Positions 7,204 to 19,195 of a stretch of 64,000 bases of DNA are shown here, one piece after another; position 1 is the stretch's first letter; each line of letters opens with the position of its first letter. Position numbers and translations under genes: made by a program. The stretch comes from CAWCGU01 sp963838095 (GTDB lineage Bacteria > Actinomycetota > Thermoleophilia > Solirubrobacterales > 70-9), in the NCBI GenBank assembly GCA_963838095.1, contig CAWIPO010000008.1, positions 1,162,220-1,226,219 of the forward strand, written 5' to 3'. The notes below the pieces were generated by a model that saw only the letters and a list, made by a program, of their open reading frames with translations, was not told the origin of the DNA and did not search any database.

Positions 7204-8973
7204 ATGAGGTGCCGGGGAGGGCTGATCGTGCTGGCGGTATGCCTGATGTTGGTGCCCGCAGCGGCTGAGGCGCGGCGGAATGTCTACATCACGAGCTCCA
7301 GCGGCCAGAGCAAGATCGCAATCCTGGACATCAGCCCAACGGGCACGCTGAGCCCGGTCGGCACTCCGGCCACCGTCAGCGGCCCACAGGGCGTCGCGAT
7401 GACGCCAGACGGGAAGCACCTGTACGTCGGGGGTGCGAACGGTGGGATCGGGACCGTCGGCAGGTTCATCGTCGCGGCGGATGGATCGCTGAGCGCCGCT
7501 GCCGGCGTGCCGACGCAGACCGGGATGGGGCCGCTGACGGGCATTGCCGTGACGCCGGACGGGACACGGCTCTACGTGCTTCAGACCGTCAACAACGAAT
7601 TCATCCGTGGGTTCTCGGTTGGCGCGAACGGCTCGCTGAGCGCCATCCCCGGCGCCAGCGCCTCGCTCGGGAATCCCGCCGGGATCGCGGTCACCCCGGA
7701 CGGCCAGCGGCTGTACGTGAGCCAGAACAACACGGACCAGATCCGCGGATACACGATCAATGCCGATGGCTCGCTGGCCCAGTTGGTGAACTCCCCCTTC
7801 CCCCTCGAGGCCGGCGCGAACTTCGCCAACCAAATCGCGATCACCCCCTCCGGCACCCATCTGTATGTGACCGGGACCAACGCTCCGCACACCATCTCCG
7901 CGTTCTCGATCGCCGCGAATGGGTCGCTGTCGCTCGTCACCGGCGGACCGTTTCCCGCCGGAGTGACCTCGCCGGCGGGCGTGTGGATCACGCCGGACGG
8001 CAAGGGGCTGTACACCGCGAGCGCGGATTCAGCAAACGTCGCCGCGTTCACGCTTGGTGCCGGCGGTATCCCCTCACCGCTCGGCGCTGTGGCTTCTGCG
8101 GGCGCCGGTTCCGGACTGGCTTCCACCCCGGATTCGAAGCGCCTATACGTGGCCCCGGTGCTGCCGCAGACGAACGCGACCGGCTACGACATCGGAGCGA
8201 CCGGCGCGCTGAGCCTGATTCCGGGCGGGCCGCTCAACGCCGGCGTCGACAGCCAGTACCCGCAGTCGATGGCAATCACTCCCAACCAGGGCCCGACGGC
8301 TGCGTTCACCCCGAACCCGCTGCCCGCCGGCTTCCCGAGCGTTATGGACGGCTCAACATCGGCGGACCCCGACGGCACGGTGACCCGCTTCCTGTGGGAT
8401 TTCGGCGACGGAACGACGCTAGACGACGGCACCGCGACGCCCTCGCACACGTACGCGGCGCCTGGCATCTACACGGTGACGCTGACGGTGACCGACAGCG
8501 AAGGTTGCTCGACGGCTTTCGTGTTCACGGGCCAGACGGCGTCATGCAACGGCGGAGCGAAGGCCACAACCTCCCACCAGGTGGTGATCTCCGACGGCAC
8601 CGATCCCGCGCTGAAGCTTTCGGGGAAGAAGAACCAGCGCCTCGACCCCGCGATCGAGGTCGGGGCGCGGTGCGACGAGGCATGCACGGTGCGAGGGCAG
8701 GGGCAACTGGTCGTCACGAGGCCGTCCTCAGGCAGCGAAAAAAGAGCACTAAGAGGAAAGAGACAGACGTTCAAGCTGAGGCCGAGGAGCCTGTCGCTGG
8801 CCGCGGGCACCAGAGGGATCCTGAGGATCCGGGTCCCGATCAAGACTCGGCGATCGGTGAGCAAGGCGCTGAACGACGGCGGCCGAGCGATCGCGCGAAT
8901 CACGATCCGCGCCACCGACGGCGCCGGCAACACGTCGAAGCAAAAGCGCCGAATACGCCTGAACACCGGTTAG
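7204..8973 (+). CDS. Secreted beta-propeller (lactonase-like) protein with PKD domain
   Basis: A 589-residue exported protein. The signal peptide is RGGLIVLAVCLMLVPAAAEA, and the ATG at 7204 was chosen to start it. Residues ~25-370 hold seven or so propeller blades with repeated signatures such as VTPDGTRLYV, SVGANGSLS and TPDGKHLYV, as in the 6-phosphogluconolactonase/YncE beta-propeller families. A PKD domain follows (STSADPDGTVTRFLWDFGDG...SHTYAAPG split across ~395-445), then a basic Ig-like tail. Substrate is unknown. It lies on the plus strand between disA and radA, and its stop overlaps the radA stop by 3 bases. Confidence 0.85.
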   Translation: MRCRGGLIVLAVCLMLVPAAAEARRNVYITSSSGQSKIAILDISPTGTLSPVGTPATVSGPQGVAMTPDGKHLYVGGANGGIGTVGRFIVAADGSLSAAAGVPTQTGMGPLTGIAVTPDGTRLYVLQTVNNEFIRGFSVGANGSLSAIPGASASLGNPAGIAVTPDGQRLYVSQNNTDQIRGYTINADGSLAQLVNSPFPLEAGANFANQIAITPSGTHLYVTGTNAPHTISAFSIAANGSLSLVTGGPFPAGVTSPAGVWITPDGKGLYTASADSANVAAFTLGAGGIPSPLGAVASAGAGSGLASTPDSKRLYVAPVLPQTNATGYDIGATGALSLIPGGPLNAGVDSQYPQSMAITPNQGPTAAFTPNPLPAGFPSVMDGSTSADPDGTVTRFLWDFGDGTTLDDGTATPSHTYAAPGIYTVTLTVTDSEGCSTAFVFTGQTASCNGGAKATTSHQVVISDGTDPALKLSGKKNQRLDPAIEVGARCDEACTVRGQGQLVVTRPSSGSEKRALRGKRQTFKLRPRSLSLAAGTRGILRIRVPIKTRRSVSKALNDGGRAIARITIRATDGAGNTSKQKRRIRLNTG

Positions 8974-10349
8974 GCGGCCAGTCGAGCTTCTTCCCGAGTC
9001 GTTCGAACCACCTTCAACGCCTCGCGCAACGTCTTCACGCCCCGCAGCCCCTCCACCGCCTCCCCCGGCACCGGCCCCAACACCGGCCCGAGCCCGAACT
9101 TCACCGCCTCCGCCGCCCGACGCTCGGGGTGACCGACGTGCCGCAGCTCACCGGTGAGCCCGATCTCGCCGAAGCACGCAAACGGCTTCTGACTCGTTCC
9201 CAGTAGAGCTTCGCCGCGGTGGGCCGAGGTGAGCGCCAGCGCTACCGCCAGGTCCGCGCCGGGCTCCTCGACCCGGATCCCACCGGCGACGCTGACGAAC
9301 ACGTCATGACCGCCGAGCGCAGGGCCGCCCTGACGGGCGAGCACGGCCAGCACCATCGCCAGCCGGTTGCGGTCGATGCCGCTCACCACCCGCCGCGGCG
9401 GGACGATCTCAGTCGGCGCAACAAGCGCCTGCACCTCGACGAGCAGCGGGCGTGAGCCCTCCATCGAGCAGAGGACGACGGACCCGGGCGCCGCGCTCGC
9501 CTCGGCGGCAAAGCGGGCCGAAGGATCGGCAACCTCCACCAGGCCGCCGGAGCGCATCTCGAACACACCCACCTCGCTGGTGGCGCCGAAGCGGTTCTTC
9601 AGCGCCCGCAGGGTGCGGTAGCTGCGCTCGCGCTCGCCCTCGAACAACAGCACGCAGTCGACGAGGTGCTCGAGCACGCGCGGGCCGGCCACCGCGCCCT
9701 CCTTCGTCACATGGCCGACGAGAACGATCGCGGTGTCGCTTCGCTTTGCGGAGTCCATCAGCCGCGAGGCGGCTTCGCGCACCTGTGCGACCGACCCGGG
9801 CGCACCCTCCAGGTCGGCCGAATGCAGGGTCTGGATCGAGTCGATCACGCACACCCTCGGGCGCTCGGCGTCGATCGTGGCCAGCACCGATTCGAGCGAG
9901 GTCTCGGCGAGCACGGGGACCTCGAGCGCCGACGCTCCCAGCCGCTCTGCCCGGAGGCGAACCTGAGCGGGGGATTCCTCGCCCGAGACGTAAAGGGTCG
10001 AGTGGCCGCCCGCCTGCAACTGTCCGAGCGCCATCCCGGTCAGCGTGCTCTTGCCGATCCCGGGCGCCCCTCCCAACAGCACGAGCGACCCCGGGACCAA
10101 GCCGCCTCCCAGCACCCGGTCGAGCTCGGCGATCGCCGTTCTCATCCGCTCGCTGGCCGTGACCGCGACCTCGCCCAACCGCTGCGGCTGCCCCGCCGCC
10201 GCCCTCGAACCGCCACGACGCCTGGGTCGAGGCTCGGCCCGCTCCTCCACCAGCGTGTTCCACTCGCCGCACCCCGGACAGCGCCCAATCCACCTCAGAG
10301 CCTGGTGGCCGCATGCCTGGCAGCTGTAGCCGGTCGCCGGTTTCGCCAT
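8970..10349 (-). CDS. radA: DNA repair protein RadA
   Basis: A 459-residue RadA, a hexameric RecA-like helicase that drives branch migration in recombination. The N-terminal zinc finger is CQACGH...GRCPGCGEWNT (residues 9-32), Walker A is GGAPGIGKSTL (~94), the RadA-specific KNRFG motif is near residue 250, and the C-terminal Lon-like domain (GHDVFVSVAGG) is complete. In the Bacillus-like gene order it follows clpC and precedes disA; here plus-strand genes have been inserted on both sides. Confidence 0.96.
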   Translation of the reverse strand: MAKPATGYSCQACGHQALRWIGRCPGCGEWNTLVEERAEPRPRRRGGSRAAAGQPQRLGEVAVTASERMRTAIAELDRVLGGGLVPGSLVLLGGAPGIGKSTLTGMALGQLQAGGHSTLYVSGEESPAQVRLRAERLGASALEVPVLAETSLESVLATIDAERPRVCVIDSIQTLHSADLEGAPGSVAQVREAASRLMDSAKRSDTAIVLVGHVTKEGAVAGPRVLEHLVDCVLLFEGERERSYRTLRALKNRFGATSEVGVFEMRSGGLVEVADPSARFAAEASAAPGSVVLCSMEGSRPLLVEVQALVAPTEIVPPRRVVSGIDRNRLAMVLAVLARQGGPALGGHDVFVSVAGGIRVEEPGADLAVALALTSAHRGEALLGTSQKPFACFGEIGLTGELRHVGHPERRAAEAVKFGLGPVLGPVPGEAVEGLRGVKTLREALKVVRTTREEARLAA

Positions 10350-10416
10350 CGCCCGAGAGTACGAATCCCGCCCGACGCCATCGTGCCCCGGGTGGCACCG
10401 TTACCTTGATCGAACG

Positions 10417-11742
10417 GTGGCGATCGATGAGCGACAGCTGAGCTGGGAAGACACTCGCATCCTCCGGCTCGAGTCGCCGGCGATCATGGGGCACACGCTG
10501 AAGCTGGTTCTGCTGGAGCCGGGGTCAAGCGCGCTGACGGTCGACGAGCTCCGCAGCCACGTCGGCGAGCGACTCGGCCGGGCTCCACAGGTCACCCGGA
10601 AGGTGGAATTCCCGAGCCGGCGCCGCGAGATGCCGCGATGGGTCGACGACCCGAACTTCGAGATCGACGCCCATGTACGCGGGCACCCCATCACCGCGGG
10701 CGGCGATACCGGGGAGCTGAACGAGATCGTGGGCGAGCTGATGTCGGAGCGCCTCGACCACGAGCGCCCGCTGTGGCGCATGGACCTGATCTCTCCGCTG
10801 GCAGACGGGGGCAGCGCGATCGCGTTCTTCATCCACCACTCCATGGCGGACGGGATCACGGCGCTGCGGCTGGGGGCGGAGCTGCTTTGGGACGAGGACC
10901 CGGCAGAGGTCGAGAAGCGGACGACCGCGACCGGCAAGGCCGCCAAGGCGCCTCCGCCGGACGCGCCGCGACATCAACACAAGGCTTCCGCTCTCGCGCG
11001 ACTCCCGCGCACGCTGGCTCGCGAGCTTCGCCCCGGCTCCGATGACGCCAGGCTCGATCAGCACATCGGCTCCCGGAGGGCCGTCGCCTTCGCCGACGAG
11101 CCGCTGAAGCGAATCAAGGAGATCGCGCACGGCGCCGGCGAGCTGCTCGATTGCCACGTGACCGTCAACGACGTCGTCGTCGCCGCTGTCGCGGGTGGGC
11201 TTCGGGCGTGGCTGGGTGCCGGCGCGCGAAAGGAGCACCTGCGGGCGCAGATCCCGGTCAGCCTGCACGCCCGCAGCGAGCGACCGGACGAGCTCGGAAA
11301 CCACGACTCGTTCCTGTTCGTCGACCTCCCCGTCTCCGAGCCCGACCCGTTGCGGCGGCTCGCGCTCGTGAACGCCGAGACGCGGGACCGAAAGCAGCGC
11401 GATGACGCCGATGAGCTCTACACCCTTTTCCATGCGCTCGGCCGCCTTGGGGCGATCGGCCGGGCAGGCGCCGGGCTGGCGTCGGGCCCGCGGTCGTTCA
11501 GCCTCTCGATCTCCAACGTCCCAGGCCCGCGGAATCCGATCCGGGTCGGCGGGAGGCGCGTTCGGAGGCTGCACACGTTGTCCGAGCCTGCCGATCGTCA
11601 CGCGCTGCGCTTGGCGGTGATCTCGTGCGCGGACGAGATCACATTCGGGCTCTGCGTCGACCCGGACGCGCTCGAGGGCGTCGATGAGCTCGCGGCCAGC
11701 ATCGGGGCCGCGGTCGCGGAGCTGAAAGGATCAGTCAACTAG
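10417..11742 (+). CDS. Wax ester synthase/diacylglycerol acyltransferase (WS/DGAT) family protein
   Basis: A 441-residue bifunctional acyltransferase-type protein that esterifies fatty alcohols or diacylglycerol with acyl-CoA to make storage lipid. The catalytic HHxxxDG motif is present as HHSMADG near residue 144, in the usual place, and the C-terminal NVPGP motif lies near residue 365 (SISNVPGPRNP). Length is near the family's ~450. It starts with GTG 67 bases from the divergent radA. The marR operator begins 1 base after its stop. It fits a lineage that stores neutral lipids. Confidence 0.85.
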   Translation: MAIDERQLSWEDTRILRLESPAIMGHTLKLVLLEPGSSALTVDELRSHVGERLGRAPQVTRKVEFPSRRREMPRWVDDPNFEIDAHVRGHPITAGGDTGELNEIVGELMSERLDHERPLWRMDLISPLADGGSAIAFFIHHSMADGITALRLGAELLWDEDPAEVEKRTTATGKAAKAPPPDAPRHQHKASALARLPRTLARELRPGSDDARLDQHIGSRRAVAFADEPLKRIKEIAHGAGELLDCHVTVNDVVVAAVAGGLRAWLGAGARKEHLRAQIPVSLHARSERPDELGNHDSFLFVDLPVSEPDPLRRLALVNAETRDRKQRDDADELYTLFHALGRLGAIGRAGAGLASGPRSFSLSISNVPGPRNPIRVGGRRVRRLHTLSEPADRHALRLAVISCADEITFGLCVDPDALEGVDELAASIGAAVAELKGSVN

Positions 11743-11743
11743 T

Positions 11744-11762
11744 TCGCTAAACTAATTAGCGA
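11744..11762. promoter_or_regulatory. Perfect palindrome overlapping the marR start (probable auto-operator)
   Basis: TCGCTAA at 11744-11750 and TTAGCGA at 11756-11762 form a perfect inverted repeat with the 5-base spacer ACTAA; the last base is the A of the marR ATG. MarR regulators commonly bind AT-rich palindromes of this size at their own promoters. The site sits right behind the WS/DGAT stop. Confidence 0.6.
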
Positions 11763-12217
11763 TGGTAACTACAGTTCGCCAACGTTCCACCGAATCCACG
11801 GGCGAGCTGGCCGGCCATCTCAGACTCGCCGTCACCCGCCTCGCGCGGAGAATGCGCCAGGAGGCGGGTAACGAGCTCACTCCCTCCCAGGCGGCGGCGC
11901 TCGCCGCGATCGGACGTCACGGGCCGCTGACTCCTAGCGAGCTCGCGGAAATCGAGCGGATCCAGCGCCCCACCGCGACCCGGGTGCTCGCCCTGCTCGA
12001 GCAGGCCGGGCTGATCGAGCGCCAAAGGGACCCCCTGGACGGGCGTTCGGCCCTGGTCAGCGCCACCCCTGCCGGACGCGCGCTGCTGCGCCGCCTTCGT
12101 ACCCGTAAGACCGCCTACCTCGGGCGGCTGATGCGAGACCTCGAGCCCGGCGAGCTGCGAACGCTGGACGAAGCCGCGGTGATTTTGGAGCGGCTGCTCG
12201 AGGGTGAGGCTGCTTGA
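11762..12217 (+). CDS. MarR-family transcriptional regulator
   Basis: A 151-residue winged-helix regulator. The recognition region is LTPSELAEIERIQRPTATRV (~60-80), followed by the wing motif RDPLDGRSALVSATPAGRAL (~98-117), both typical of MarR. It probably represses itself and the downstream MFS exporter, whose start overlaps its stop by 4 bases (TTGA). A palindrome that looks like its operator covers the start codon. Inducing ligand unknown. Confidence 0.9.
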   Translation: MVTTVRQRSTESTGELAGHLRLAVTRLARRMRQEAGNELTPSQAAALAAIGRHGPLTPSELAEIERIQRPTATRVLALLEQAGLIERQRDPLDGRSALVSATPAGRALLRRLRTRKTAYLGRLMRDLEPGELRTLDEAAVILERLLEGEAA

Positions 12218-13470
12218 CGGCCGCGGTCGCGATACAGCGTTCATTCGCCTCTTTGCGAGTACCCAACTACCGGCGCTACTTCGCCGGCCAGCTCGTCTCT
12301 GTCTCCGGCAACTGGATGCAGATCGTCGCCGAGATCTGGCTCGTCGTCTCGCTCACAGGCTCGGGGCTGGCGGTTGGGCTGACGTCGGCGCTTCAGTTCC
12401 TCCCCCTGCTGCTGCTCGGCGCCTTGGGCGGCCTGCTTGCCGACCGGATCGCAAAGCGCCGGCTGCTGATGCTCACCCAGGCACTGATGGCCGTACCGGC
12501 ACTGGTTCTCTTTGCGCTCACGGTGAGCGGCACCGTGGAGGCGTGGATGGTGATGGCGCTGGCGCTCGCCAGGGGAACGATTCTCGCGGTCGACAATCCC
12601 ACCCGACAGGCCTTCGTGATCGAGATCGTCGGCTCGGACCGCGTGGTCAACGCGGTCGGGCTGAACAGCGTCCTCATCCACGCATCGAGAGTGATCGGGC
12701 CCGGGATCGCCGGTGTCCTGATCGCCACCGCGGGAGTGGGACCGTGCTTCCTGCTGAACGCGCTCTCGTTCGCGGCGATGATCGTCGCGCTGCGCGGCAT
12801 GGAGCCGAGCACGCTCAGTCCCTCCACCCCGGTCGCTCGCGAGCGCGGTGCCGTGCGCGCCGCACTGCGGTACGTACGCGACACACCTCAGCTCGCGATC
12901 CCGCTGCTCCTGATGGCGCTCGTCGGGACCCTGAGCTTCAACTTCCTCGTCATCCTGCCGCTGCTGGCGCGCTTCACCTTCGATGCCGGCCCGGAAGGCT
13001 ACGCGCTGCTCGCGAGCGCGATGGGAATCGGGTCGGTGGCCGGCGCGCTGCTGATCGGCGCCCGCGGTCGCGTCGGGCCCACCTTCGTGTGCGCCACCGC
13101 GGCGGCGTTCGGTGCGCTCGCCCTGGCCACCGCGGCCGCGCCCACGCTGGCGGTCGCCGCGGTGCTGCTGGCCCTCGTGGGCGCCGCGAGCGTCAGCTTC
13201 GCCGCGGGCGTGAACTCCTGGCTGCAGCTCGAGGTCGACCCGCAGATGCGCGGCCGCGTGATGGCGCTCTACTCGATCGTCTTCCTCGGCTCGACGCCAA
13301 TCGGCGGGCCGATCGCGGGCTGGCTCGCGGAGAGCGTCGACCCCAGGGCATCGCTGGTCCTCGCCGGAATAGCTGCGCTCGCCGCGGCGATCGGAGGACG
13401 CGTGGCCTTCGCCCGCATCGAGGCCCGCGGCGATCCGCCCCGGATCGGCGCGCCTATCGCTTCAACTTGA
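12214..13470 (+). CDS. MFS transporter (EntS/MFS_3-like efflux type)
   Basis: A 418-residue major facilitator with about 12 hydrophobic segments. The signature loop between helices 2 and 3 reads GGLLADRIAKRRLL, and LNSVLIHASRVIGPGIAGVL is typical of the MFS_3/enterobactin-exporter-like group. A TTG start overlapping the marR stop (12214-12217) implies a two-gene operon. It is most likely a drug or metabolite exporter controlled by the MarR protein. Its last 17 bases overlap the end of the convergent subtilase remnant. Confidence 0.88.
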   Translation: MTAAVAIQRSFASLRVPNYRRYFAGQLVSVSGNWMQIVAEIWLVVSLTGSGLAVGLTSALQFLPLLLLGALGGLLADRIAKRRLLMLTQALMAVPALVLFALTVSGTVEAWMVMALALARGTILAVDNPTRQAFVIEIVGSDRVVNAVGLNSVLIHASRVIGPGIAGVLIATAGVGPCFLLNALSFAAMIVALRGMEPSTLSPSTPVARERGAVRAALRYVRDTPQLAIPLLLMALVGTLSFNFLVILPLLARFTFDAGPEGYALLASAMGIGSVAGALLIGARGRVGPTFVCATAAAFGALALATAAAPTLAVAAVLLALVGAASVSFAAGVNSWLQLEVDPQMRGRVMALYSIVFLGSTPIGGPIAGWLAESVDPRASLVLAGIAALAAAIGGRVAFARIEARGDPPRIGAPIAST

Positions 13471-14638
13471 CCTTGTCGGCGTCGGTCGCGTCGCCTGCGG
13501 AGCTGGTGGCGATCGCGGTGATCGTCGCCCTGCCCCGCTCGTCCTTGACCTTTCTGCGGGCCCGGCGGGTGAAGTCGAGCTTGACCACCGTCGGGACTCC
13601 GGCCGCGAGCGTCTCCTGCGTCTTTCGCGAGGAGAACGGGTCGCCGCCGGCCTGCCCCTTCGCCTGAACCGTCAGCTCGCAATCGACCGTGCAGGTGGCG
13701 ACGACGCGCAGACGCTCTCCCTCCTGCCTGGCCCGCGCGCCGACGTCGAGCCCGAACGTCGGCACCGGTGGCCCGCCTCCGGCCATCACCTGCAGCGCTC
13801 CGACCGCGTCGAGGATCCCGCCGGAGACCGACTTGCCCTGCCACGCCGGGACGTCCCGCGCCCCGTCAATGATCGCCTGGCGCACCTGGGCGGGCGTCGC
13901 CGCCGGGAACAGCCCGAAGAGGATCGTCGCGACGCCGGCGGCGGTGGGTGCGGCGAAGCTCGTGGCGCATGCGGTGGCACCGAATCCGCCCCCGTTGGTC
14001 GTCGTGACGGAGTTCTCGGTCGGCGCGGCGACGTCGACCAGCGTCGCGCCGAAGTCACCGCAGGAGAGCCCGTCGTTAGGCGCGCTGGTCGTCACGCAGA
14101 GAATGTTCGTGAAGTTCAGCGAGCATGGCGGGCGGTTCGCGGCGTCGGGATCGGCGTCGGTGGCGCCGCCGTTGCCCGACGGAATCGCGACGAAGAGCGT
14201 GTTCTGGTGGCTCGCAATCGCCTGGACGAAGTCGGCCTCCGATGGTGCGCCCGTGAGCCAGCTCATGCTGACGACGCGGGCGCCGCCGTTGTCGATCGCC
14301 TGGTTGAACGCGTTCGCCTGAATGAACTCGAAGCACTGGTCGCCGTCCCAGCACGTCCGCATCGGGACGAAGCGCGCGTTGGGCGCGATCCCGGCGCCCC
14401 CTATCCCGTTGTTCCAGGCGGCGCCCAGAACCCCGGCGACGGTTGTTCCGTGGTCGGAGCACCCCGGCGGGTGGTTGGGGTCGTTGTCGGGAACATCGGC
14501 TCCGGGGTTGCACGCGTTGCCGATCAGATCCGCGTTCGGCAGCAGAGGGACATCGTCCCCTTGCCCTGCCTCGTCGCCACCGTGCGCAGCGTATACCCAG
14601 CGCCGATCCCTAGGATCGCGCCCCGATGACAGCGCAGC
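13454..14638 (-). pseudogene. 5'-truncated S8 (subtilisin-like) serine peptidase remnant
   Basis: The frame is open from 14638 to the stop at 13454, but the first ATG is at 14362, inside the catalytic domain. Read from 14638, the sequence contains the catalytic His motif (SDHGTTVAGVLGAAW), GAGIAPNARFVPMR, the oxyanion-region Asn (SGNGG) and the catalytic Ser (ATSFAAPTAAGV). The signal peptide and the catalytic Asp region, which should precede the His, are missing because the frame meets a stop right at the start of the divergent membrane-protein gene. The tail is a basic Ig-like domain like that of the propeller protein. It was probably a secreted protease, now inactive. Confidence 0.7.
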
Positions 14639-15273
14639 TCACCGACTTCACGCGCGAGGCGCAGGAGATGCTCCGCGACCCGAGCCTGTTCAAGTGGTAC
14701 GTGGTCACCCTGGTCGGGCTCGTCCTCTACGTCTACGCGGTCGAGATCGAGCGCCGGCGGTGGGACATCGTCCTCGCCGGGATCGCGTTCTGGCTGATGG
14801 ATTGGGTGAACGAGATCGTCAACGCCCTGGTGCTGCACTTCACCGACCGGGCGCCGATCTGGGCGGTGACAGGCGACACCGCGTACCTGATCCTGATCGG
14901 GCTGACGATCGAGATCTCGATGCTGTTCGCGATCGCCGGAATCGTGTTCGTGAAGCAGCTTCCCGCTGATCGCAACGCGCGCTGGCTCGGAATCTCGAAC
15001 CGGCTCTGGATGGTGCTCGCCTTCTCGTGCCTGTGCGTGCTCGTCGAGGTGCTGCTGCACGAGGCGGGCGTCTTCCATTGGGAGTATTGGTGGTGGAACG
15101 TCCCGTTCGTGCCCCTGATCGTGATCTTCGGCTACGCGACCTTCTTCGGTGTCGCGGCCTGGGTCTTCGACATGGGAGACGACCGCAGGCGGCAGCTGCG
15201 CGTCGTCGGCACGCTGGCGGCGATAGACGTCACCGCGATCCTGCTTTTCGGGCCCGTGCTGGGCTGGATCTGA
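14626..15273 (+). CDS. Polytopic integral membrane protein of unknown function
   Basis: 215 residues with about six to seven hydrophobic segments starting near residue 24 (WYVVTLVGLVLYVYAVEIE) and ending at the C-terminus (AIDVTAILLFGPVLGWI). Tryptophan- and acid-rich patches (FWLMDWVNEIVNALV, FHWEYWWWNVPF) lie at membrane edges. I do not recognise a named family. It starts right where the truncated subtilase frame begins on the other strand and ends 3 bases before the clpC stop, convergent with clpC. Confidence 0.75.
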   Translation: MTAQLTDFTREAQEMLRDPSLFKWYVVTLVGLVLYVYAVEIERRRWDIVLAGIAFWLMDWVNEIVNALVLHFTDRAPIWAVTGDTAYLILIGLTIEISMLFAIAGIVFVKQLPADRNARWLGISNRLWMVLAFSCLCVLVEVLLHEAGVFHWEYWWWNVPFVPLIVIFGYATFFGVAAWVFDMGDDRRRQLRVVGTLAAIDVTAILLFGPVLGWI

Positions 15274-15276
15274 CCG

Positions 15277-17850
<2,574 letters not shown>

Positions 17851-17988
17851 TCCCTTGATCTCTGTCCTTCGCCCGGCTCCTAGCTCACCCGTCTGCAGGG
17901 ACGCAGCATCGCCGGAGTCCTATCCACCTTCTTCGGCTGGAGAGTGCCGACGGATTAGACCTCCGGTTGTCGTTTACACCGAATGGCG

Positions 17989-17994
17989 AGTATA
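17989..17994 (-). promoter_or_regulatory. Possible -10 element upstream of clpC
   Basis: Reads TATACT on the minus strand, 139 bases before the clpC ATG, in otherwise GC-rich sequence. A matching -35 box is not clear. It lies inside a GAATGGC/GCCATTC inverted repeat. Tentative. Confidence 0.25.
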
Positions 17995-18074
17995 CCGGGG
18001 GCCATTCAGCGCCCCCGCAGGTCTCGAACCCGCAGATTGCGGGCTTTCAGCCAGGCGAGATCGGTGCCCAGCCG

Positions 18075-18503
18075 TTATCGCGTCAGGTCGAAGCGGAGGT
18101 TGCTGTTGTTGTGAATCGCCATCTTGCCGACGACGCCGTTGAAGTCGTCGGTGCCGTTGACGACGAGCAGGTTGTTGTCGTTGCCGGACGCGTTGCCCTT
18201 GACGAGCAGGTCGCCGAAGCCCCCCACCTCGCCGTTCAGGTGGACAACGATGCGGCATTCGAAGTTGGTACCCCTCTCGTTGGTCGGCTCGCAACGCCCA
18301 TGATCACGGCCGACGCGATCCGTGCGATCGAATGGGTCGCGCAGGATGTCCCTGAACGCAAACCCGCCTTGGGCAGTGCGGTGCACTTCGGTCGTCTTCG
18401 AGTTGACGCTGAAGTGACTGTCGAAGGACCCGGCGGATGCCGGCGACGCTGTTCCGATCACGGCGAGCGCCGAGATGACCATCGCCAGAACTGATTTCCG
18501 CAT
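18075..18503 (-). CDS. Small secreted protein, possibly an allene-oxide-cyclase-like barrel
   Basis: 142 residues with a clear signal peptide (SVLAMVISALAVIGTASPASA) and a strong GGAGAGGA ribosome site before the ATG. The mature part is rich in Gly, Asn and beta-strand patterns; the stretch NGTDDFNGVVGKMAIHN resembles the GGTGxF/Y..xGxxxx motif of AOC-barrel/dirigent-like secreted proteins. That resemblance is weak, so function is unknown. It sits alone between clpC and greA; a CCCGCA-ATC-TGCGGG hairpin follows its stop. Confidence 0.65.
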   Translation of the reverse strand: MRKSVLAMVISALAVIGTASPASAGSFDSHFSVNSKTTEVHRTAQGGFAFRDILRDPFDRTDRVGRDHGRCEPTNERGTNFECRIVVHLNGEVGGFGDLLVKGNASGNDNNLLVVNGTDDFNGVVGKMAIHNNSNLRFDLTR

Positions 18504-18555
18504 GTCCTCTCCTCTCCAAGCGGGTGGCTGGTCGCACCCTATCGTGAGAGAGTCC

Positions 18556-19032
18556 TCAGGCGGCTTCGATCTTTGTGATCTTCAGCTTGCGCTTGGGGCC
18601 GCGAGGGACCTCGACGCTGACGACGTCGCCGCGCTTGCGGCCCATCAGCGCCTTTCCCACCGGCGACTCGTTTGAGAGCTTGTCGGGCGGCTCGGCCTCG
18701 GCGGCGCCGACGATGTGGAACTTGCGCGAGTCGCCCGACTTCTGGTCCTTGACGTGGACCCAGACGCCGACGGTGACGGCCTCGGTCGAAACCTGCTTCA
18801 CGTCGACCACGGTCGAGCGGCGCAGGCGCTCCTCGAGCTGGGAGATCCTCTGTTCGAGCATCGCCTGCTCGTTCTTGGCGGCGTCGTACTCGGCGTTCTC
18901 CGTGATGTCGCCGAACTCGCGAGCCTCCTTGATCCGCTCGGCGACCTCGCGCCGGCGCACGGTGGACAGCTCCTCGAGCTCGTGCTCGAGCTTCTTTCGC
19001 CCTTCCTTGGTGATCAGAGATTCACGGCTCAA
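18556..19032 (-). CDS. greA: Transcription elongation factor GreA
   Basis: A 158-residue GreA that rescues backtracked RNA polymerase by stimulating transcript cleavage. The N-terminal coiled coil carries the acidic tip with the hallmark REFGDITENAEYDAAK (~40-55); the C-terminal FKBP-like domain includes NESPVGKALMGRKRGD. A TTG start at 19030-19032, 8 bases after GAGAGGA, gives the family's normal N-terminus (SRESLITKEG); longer readings of the open frame do not match the family. It follows dus on the same strand. Confidence 0.95.
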   Translation of the reverse strand: MSRESLITKEGRKKLEHELEELSTVRRREVAERIKEAREFGDITENAEYDAAKNEQAMLEQRISQLEERLRRSTVVDVKQVSTEAVTVGVWVHVKDQKSGDSRKFHIVGAAEAEPPDKLSNESPVGKALMGRKRGDVVSVEVPRGPKRKLKITKIEAA

Positions 19033-19195
19033 TTGACGGATTCCTCTCCCGCTAGCTGCGACGGGCGCCAAAGTGCGGGGCGCCCATGACGAACAAAATG
19101 CCCGCACACGACGCTTAAAACAAGCCGCGGGTCGGGCGTAGGCGAGGCGGGAGTATAGCGACGCGGCTACCCCGGCCCCTGGAGGCCTCCAGAGG

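Noticed and set aside
12204..13667. Plus-strand open frame of 487 codons parallel to the MFS gene
   Set aside because: Arg/Gly-rich shifted reading of the MFS gene; the MFS frame has the transporter motifs and the coupled start.
18014..18046. tRNA-like T-arm on the minus strand (GCGGG-TTCGAGA-CCTGC) near the end of the small secreted-protein gene
   Set aside because: The arm is good, but the following 7 bases (GGGGGCG) have no complementary acceptor strand ~65 bases upstream and no D- or anticodon arm can be built. Probably a chance hairpin or relic.
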